Origin: Dendrophyllia cribrosa
Taxonomy: Eukaryota > Cnidaria > Anthozoa > Scleractinia > Dendrophylliidae
NCBI GenBank assembly: GCA_024195265.1
Contig: JAJLRJ010000013.1
Location: forward strand, 3,438,075-3,502,074
Direction: 5' to 3'
DNA: 64,000 nucleotides
The notes beneath the pieces were generated by a model, which saw nothing but the letters and a program-made list of their open reading frames with translations, did not search any database and was not told where the DNA came from. Both the position numbers and the translations under genes were made by a program. Position 1 is the stretch's first letter, and each line of letters begins with the position of its first letter. This document shows, piece after piece, positions 59,588 through 64,000 of the stretch.

Positions 59588-61739
59588 ATGGATCAAACCA
59601 TATCCACAATGTCAGCTGCTTTTTCCCCGTTTCTCCAAGCTCACAAAACTACCATACTCGGCGTAGCTGCTCTAGGAAGCCTAGCGGTCGGTATAGGCGT
59701 TTACAAACTGAGCGCGCGTTCTACAGCAAGTCGGGTTTACGATCGAATTACCAAAGATAGTTACAACCCACTGGCCGATTATCCTGATTTGCGACAGTAT
59801 AACAACTTGATGGCGAAGCACCTAACGCCTCGATTGTATGCTAAACTTCGAAACAGAAAGACAGCAACGGGATTTAGTTTGGACAAAGCGATTCAAACTG
59901 GTGTAGACAACCCAGGTCATCCTTTTATACTTACAGTTGGAGCTGTAGCGGGCGATGAAGAGACCTACGAAACGTTTGCAGAGCTTTTTGACGCCATTAT
60001 CGAAGAGCGCCATAACGGCTACAAGAAAACAGATTTACATAGAACTGATTTGGACTCGTCTAAGATTCGCGGAGGAAAGTTTGATGAGAACTACGTGTTG
60101 TCTTCTCGCGTAAGAACTGGAAGATCCATCCGCAAATTTAGCCTTCCTCCACACTGCTCCAGGGCTGAGAGAAGGAAAGTTGAAAAAATTGTTACCCGTG
60201 CAATGGCGGGACTGACAGGTATAAACAAACTGCAAGAAAGCACACTTCACCATCCCCTTGGTATGACCAGTACCTTACGCATGCGCGCAACCATAGCAGC
60301 TGTCCACGGCTGTCACTGCCAGTACAGGGTGATATGGTTGTGCGCATGCGAAAGCTATTGGCCCTACCGAGGGGTTGGTGTTGTGTGCTTTCTTGCAGTT
60401 ATAGTTTGTCTGCTGACAGGTATGTTGCATTGAACAGGAGACCCAAGGCGCCATCCCCCAGGCCTTCTGTCGCGGTGTTCGCGGAATTGTAGGACTGATG
60501 CACGCTGCACTCGGTTCGCGTTTTACATTCTTCCCACTATGCCCCGCGCACCCTGATTGCCCGCGCCAGACTTAATTAATGAAATAGCAGAGAATCTTCC
60601 AACCAAACAACGTAATAAAAAGTCGCAATTCTTCGATCAAGTCTGAAAATGAAAAAAAAACAAAAAAAAAAACAAAGCGGCAACAAATACTTTCTCCATC
60701 AAACAAAGAGAAATTTCAAGCAAGGAACAACAAGGTCGGTCTATAAATTTGACAAAGAGGCCAAAATGTATCAGCTATTATTTCCCTCAATTCGAGCCAT
60801 ATGTCCGATAACATCTACTGATCTCGATTCAATTCCCAGGTGACCTTTCGGGTCGTTATTATCCACTGAACGGTATGACCGCAGAGGAACAACAACAGTT
60901 AATCGATGATCATTTCCTGTTTGACAAACCAGTTTCCCCGCTTCTCACATGCGCGGGCATGGCACGTGACTGGCCAGACGCTCGCGGAATCTGGCATAAT
61001 AACGACAAGAATTTCCTTGTTTGGATAAACGAGGAGGATCACACGCGTGTCATTTCGATGGACAAGGGAGGAGACATGCGCGCGGTGTTTGATCGCTTTT
61101 GTCGCGGGCTCAACGAGGTTGAAAGACTCATAAAGCGCCAAGGACACGAGTTTATGTGGAACGAACATTTGGGATATATTTTAACTTGTCCATCTAACCT
61201 TGGAACTGGACTCAGGGCAGGAGTTCATGTAAAGCTGCCACGTTTGTCGAAGGTATGTTCTGTTATGAAAACGTGAAAAATGCAATCTAATTAATCCAAT
61301 GAAAAAACGGAAATGTAGGGTGGGGTTATGGCAAGGGGAGAAAAAGAGAACGTTCAGTGTTATTATTTCAGGGTATTTTTGTATTTATGCACTGATAGAC
61401 ACTGAACTCATTCTAAGCCGGTCAGAGAGGTTGAAAGGCTTATAGAGACAAGTACAGACAAACAAGTGAAACTCTGCTGGGACAAGCCACCCACTGATCT
61501 CTGCCTCTTACAGGGGTGTCCGTATTACAGGAGTGTTCGACTTACAGGTGTGTCCGTTTTACAGGGTGTCCGCCTTACAGAGGTTTCCACCTTACAGGGA
61601 TGTCCGCCTTACAGGGGTGTCCGCTTGGAGAGAGTTTACTCTTTAACAGTCCTCTCCAGATTAATAAGATTTGTTTATTTCCAGAACCCACAATTTGACG
61701 AAATTCTAGGAAAGTTACGATTGCAGAAGCGTGGAACTG
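59588..61739 (+). CDS. CKMT: Mitochondrial-type creatine kinase, first three exons (gene continues past the window)
   Basis: Exons 59588-60218, 60840-61252 and 61685-61739, all with gt/ag introns and compatible phases (1, 0, 1). The N-terminus has a hydrophobic, Ala/Gly-rich segment [15 protein letters not shown] followed by basic residues, like a mitochondrial leader. Then come YPDLRQYNN, the N-terminal kinase domain, and [11 protein letters not shown], typical of creatine kinases. Next come [11 protein letters not shown] and the active-site [17 protein letters not shown] (Cys327 of the precursor) and LRLQKRGTG. Role: reversible transfer of phosphate between ATP and creatine at the mitochondrial intermembrane space. 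About 366 residues are present; the last ~45-50 (beginning after RGTG) are not found before 64000. No disabling changes are seen. An arginine kinase is less likely given the GVDNPGHP segment. Confidence 0.9.
61508..61627. repeat. ttacaggggtgtccgcc minisatellite in intron 2
   Basis: About seven degenerate copies of an 18-19 bp unit, just upstream of exon 3 of the creatine kinase gene. Confidence 0.8.
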
Positions 61740-61838
61740 GTAAATTTTGTTTTTGCTGTTGTTTTTTACTTCTCTATTTTAATTCGCAAACAAAATAAAC
61801 AGAGAAGAGAAATTGTTTGAGTATTTATGCCCTGTTAA

Positions 61839-62627
61839 AAGGACAGTGTCATGGCTGAAATATCGTGTTTCTTTAAGGCTGGTTTTCACTGGCGATGGAG
61901 TCGTAGTCGTAGTCGGAGTCGGAGTCGGAGTCGGTGTCGGAGTCGAAGTCGGAGTCGGAGTCGGAGTCGGAGTCGGAGTCGGAGTCGGAGTCGGAGTCGG
62001 AGTCGGAGTCGGAGTCGGAGTCGGAGTCGGAGTCGGAGTCGGAGTCGGAGTCGGAGGCGGAGTCGTAAGAGCGCTTCCGACCTAGTGAAAATCGAAAATC
62101 GGAGTCGCAAGCGGAGTCATAAGCTCGACGGAATCGGAGTCGGAAGAATCAGAACGGTTCCATTTTCTTCCGATTCCGCTTATGACTCCGTAATTTTCTT
62201 GCGATTCCGTCAGTTTAATTTTCACTAGATCGTAACGCTCTGCTCTTCTGATTACGACTCCGACTCCGTCGTTAGTGAAAACCAGCCTTTCAGCTTGCTA
62301 TATAATCTTAAAATAGGAGGAAAAAATCGCCATAATTGATGAAAGCAAAGAAATATCAACTAAAAAGACAAAATAACGACTACAAAACTCAACATTCCAT
62401 CAGAATGGGAACTTTGATTTCTTGACCGCCTGTCACTAAATCAAAATTTGTAAATTTTAATCCACTTCCATCCTTGTAAAGCTACACTTTTTCTCTAAAC
62501 TACTGATTCTGTTTTGCTCTATGTAATTTTTTTATCCAATTTGATTGTATATTTGGCGGCATTTGGCGATATAACATGGAAATTAAGTAAGAAAAATTTT
62601 GATATTTCGGCGGAACAGTATCCCTTT
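61839..62627. mobile_element. Decayed TTAA-type MITE in intron 3
   Basis: The left end ttaaaaggacagtgtcat with ggctgaaatatcg and, from the right, ttaaagggatactgttc with gccgaaatatc are similar in inverted orientation. They imply a piggyBac-type element. A second element is nested inside at about 61876-62290. Confidence 0.5.
61876..62290. mobile_element. Inverted-repeat element with GGAGTC minisatellite
   Basis: aaggctggttttcactggcga at 61876 is mirrored by tcgttagtgaaaaccagcctt near 62290. Between lies (ggagtc)n at about 61910-62060, then a scrambled inverted continuation of gattccg/gactccg. ORFs across it (Ser-Arg or Gly-Val strings) are artefacts of the 6-bp repeat. Confidence 0.75.
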
Positions 62628-62719
62628 AAGGCCGGTTTACTCATTCGAACATGTTCGAAACCTCTGTGAAATCGCGCGACAAATCGCGCCCAAATCGCAC
62701 TGAAATCGCCGCTGTTTAA

Positions 62720-63513
62720 GGTGGCTGAACACAGTTTGCGCGCGCTCTTCATTTCAGCTGCTTACGTGAGTCAGCGCGCGCAAAGTTTTGAGAAAAACAA
62801 ACGTGGGGCCTATTCAGCGATTATTTTATTTTGCTCAGCGTGGATCGCGAAAGTGTTGTTTTTCGTCTTAAAATGAAAAACTTTGTTGTTTGTAAAAATG
62901 TTTGTTGAATCAATAGATAATATATAGAACCATTGAAGAAACTACACTGCCTTTTTGGTCATTTTTGTCTTTGGATCGAGAACCCAGTCAAATGCAACGC
63001 ATGCGCAGTTGACCAAAAAATTGTGACTGGATATTTAAGCGACTTTCCTCGGAAACGTGCTGATTTCTGTGGAACCACTCATTAGAATTTCACGAAATTT
63101 GGCACAATAATAGTTCCGAATATGCCGAACTCACCTGCCACCAAAAATTTGAAATCTAACAGGGGAGATTTTTACAAAACGCAAACATATTAAACAACAA
63201 ATTACGGAAATCCCTCTGTCAAAATTACGTGAGACTAATGTTAACATGCGAATATTTTTACGAGTTTACTAGAGACAAATGATGGACAAAATCTAATGAC
63301 TAGATTTTCTGAAAATAAAAGAAACCAAATATTGCAGGCTGATTTACAATCCACCTTGTTGCCATGGCAACACCCTAAAAGCTCAACAAAAATATCAAAA
63401 TGTAAAGCTTGTTGCTTACTCTTATGCCTCGCCAATTTTGGGCACCCAGACGTTAGTGGTTTTAAAATGACAATGAATGATGCATAGGTACAGTAAAACT
63501 GTGTTCAGCCACC
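62720..63513. mobile_element. 794-bp TTAA-flanked element with GGTGGCTGAACACAG ends
   Basis: TTAA at 62716-62719 and 63514-63517 flank perfect 18-bp inverted ends ggtggctgaacacagttt and aaactgtgttcagccacc. No gene inside. It splits an older repeat (aaatcgcgcgac and catgcgatttgaagatgc sides). Confidence 0.85.
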
Positions 63514-63517
63514 TTAA

Positions 63518-64000
63518 ACATGCGATTTGAAGATGCAACTTGCGCGCGACAAAAATTGCATTAGCGAACTTTAGATCGGACTACGAGTACGAGATTGAGT
63601 ACGAGTACGACTTTTCAAACCTAGTTCGCGTGCTCTAGATAATCATTTATCAACACAATTTTATACCTAGTGTCTCCTTATCTTCTGTTAAGCAAGAGGA
63701 CAAACCGACAGCTTTGGGGACGTGACTAGCTTGAAATTCGCAAGTCGTACTCGTACTCATTTTTTCACCTTTACAGATGTTAATAATTAAATTTGAATCA
63801 CGTTATATTAGGAAGGAGAGGAGAGGGGCACGTCTAGATAAACTAATATTGTGCCCCCTAAAGTTATATAAGTATAAACAAAAAACTTGTAATTTTTTAG
63901 TAAAAAGTAAAGGAAAACTTATAAAATAGCTTGGTAAATGTCAAAAGAGATGATGTTTCATTAGTATTGAGCAAGGTACCAGCGTAAAAGTGCTTTTCTA
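63518..64000. other. Downstream intronic or intergenic DNA
   Basis: gagtacgagtacgact motifs near 63585-63620 and their mirror agtcgtactcgtactc near 63745 suggest one more inverted-repeat element. No creatine kinase exon is seen. Confidence 0.45.

Noticed and set aside
61813..62228. Ser-Arg-rich and Gly-Val-rich ORFs resembling SR proteins
   Set aside because: They are the GGAGTC repeat read in different frames.

Overview
The window is eukaryotic, AT-rich, dominated by transposable elements and low in host genes. I infer an anthozoan cnidarian, most likely a stony coral. The reasons are a mitochondrial-type creatine kinase gene split by introns, intronless HEPN/NB-ARC/TPR receptor-like genes of the kind expanded in corals and anemones, degenerate Penelope-like elements with GIY-YIG domains, and many short inverted-repeat elements with poly-G/poly-C ends. 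Species cannot be fixed from the sequence.

Layout. Positions 1-17,700 are a tandem macro-repeat with a ~2.2 kb monomer and a ~5.0 kb higher-order unit. It carries inherited MITE insertions and is broken at 9,557-13,730 by a 4.2 kb insertion that contains a long-inverted-repeat element with a 9-bp target duplication. Positions 18,000-28,990 are a patchwork of a foldback element, transposon-like coding remnants, a pair of opposed Penelope-like copies, a perfect hairpin, an 870-bp tandem triplication and a LINE tail. Positions 29,100-44,370 hold a duplicated receptor-like gene. Copy 2 (41,372-44,131) is intact, 919 aa. Copy 1 (29,734-36,136) has a frameshift and a huge, nearly homogeneous array of 33 TPR units where copy 2 has four. 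A 500-base assembly gap lies at 38,501-39,000. Positions 44,400-57,700 contain more MITEs, a Penelope-like RT/GIY-YIG remnant, a LINE reverse-transcriptase remnant, a 1.7 kb palindrome, a long CAG-type microsatellite and a hAT fragment. Positions 59,588-61,739 hold the first three exons of a mitochondrial creatine kinase; its last exon(s) lie beyond the window.

The most interesting system is the receptor pair. A HEPN domain with an Rx4H ribonuclease motif, a coiled coil, a STAND/NB-ARC ATPase and a TPR sensor end in a CVLL tail that matches a CaaX prenylation signal in both copies. This suggests a membrane-anchored, ATP-switched RNA-cleaving (or HEPN-scaffold) innate sensor whose ligand-binding repeat array is expanding and homogenising. 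Domain calls rest on motifs read in the sequence; the functional model is inference.
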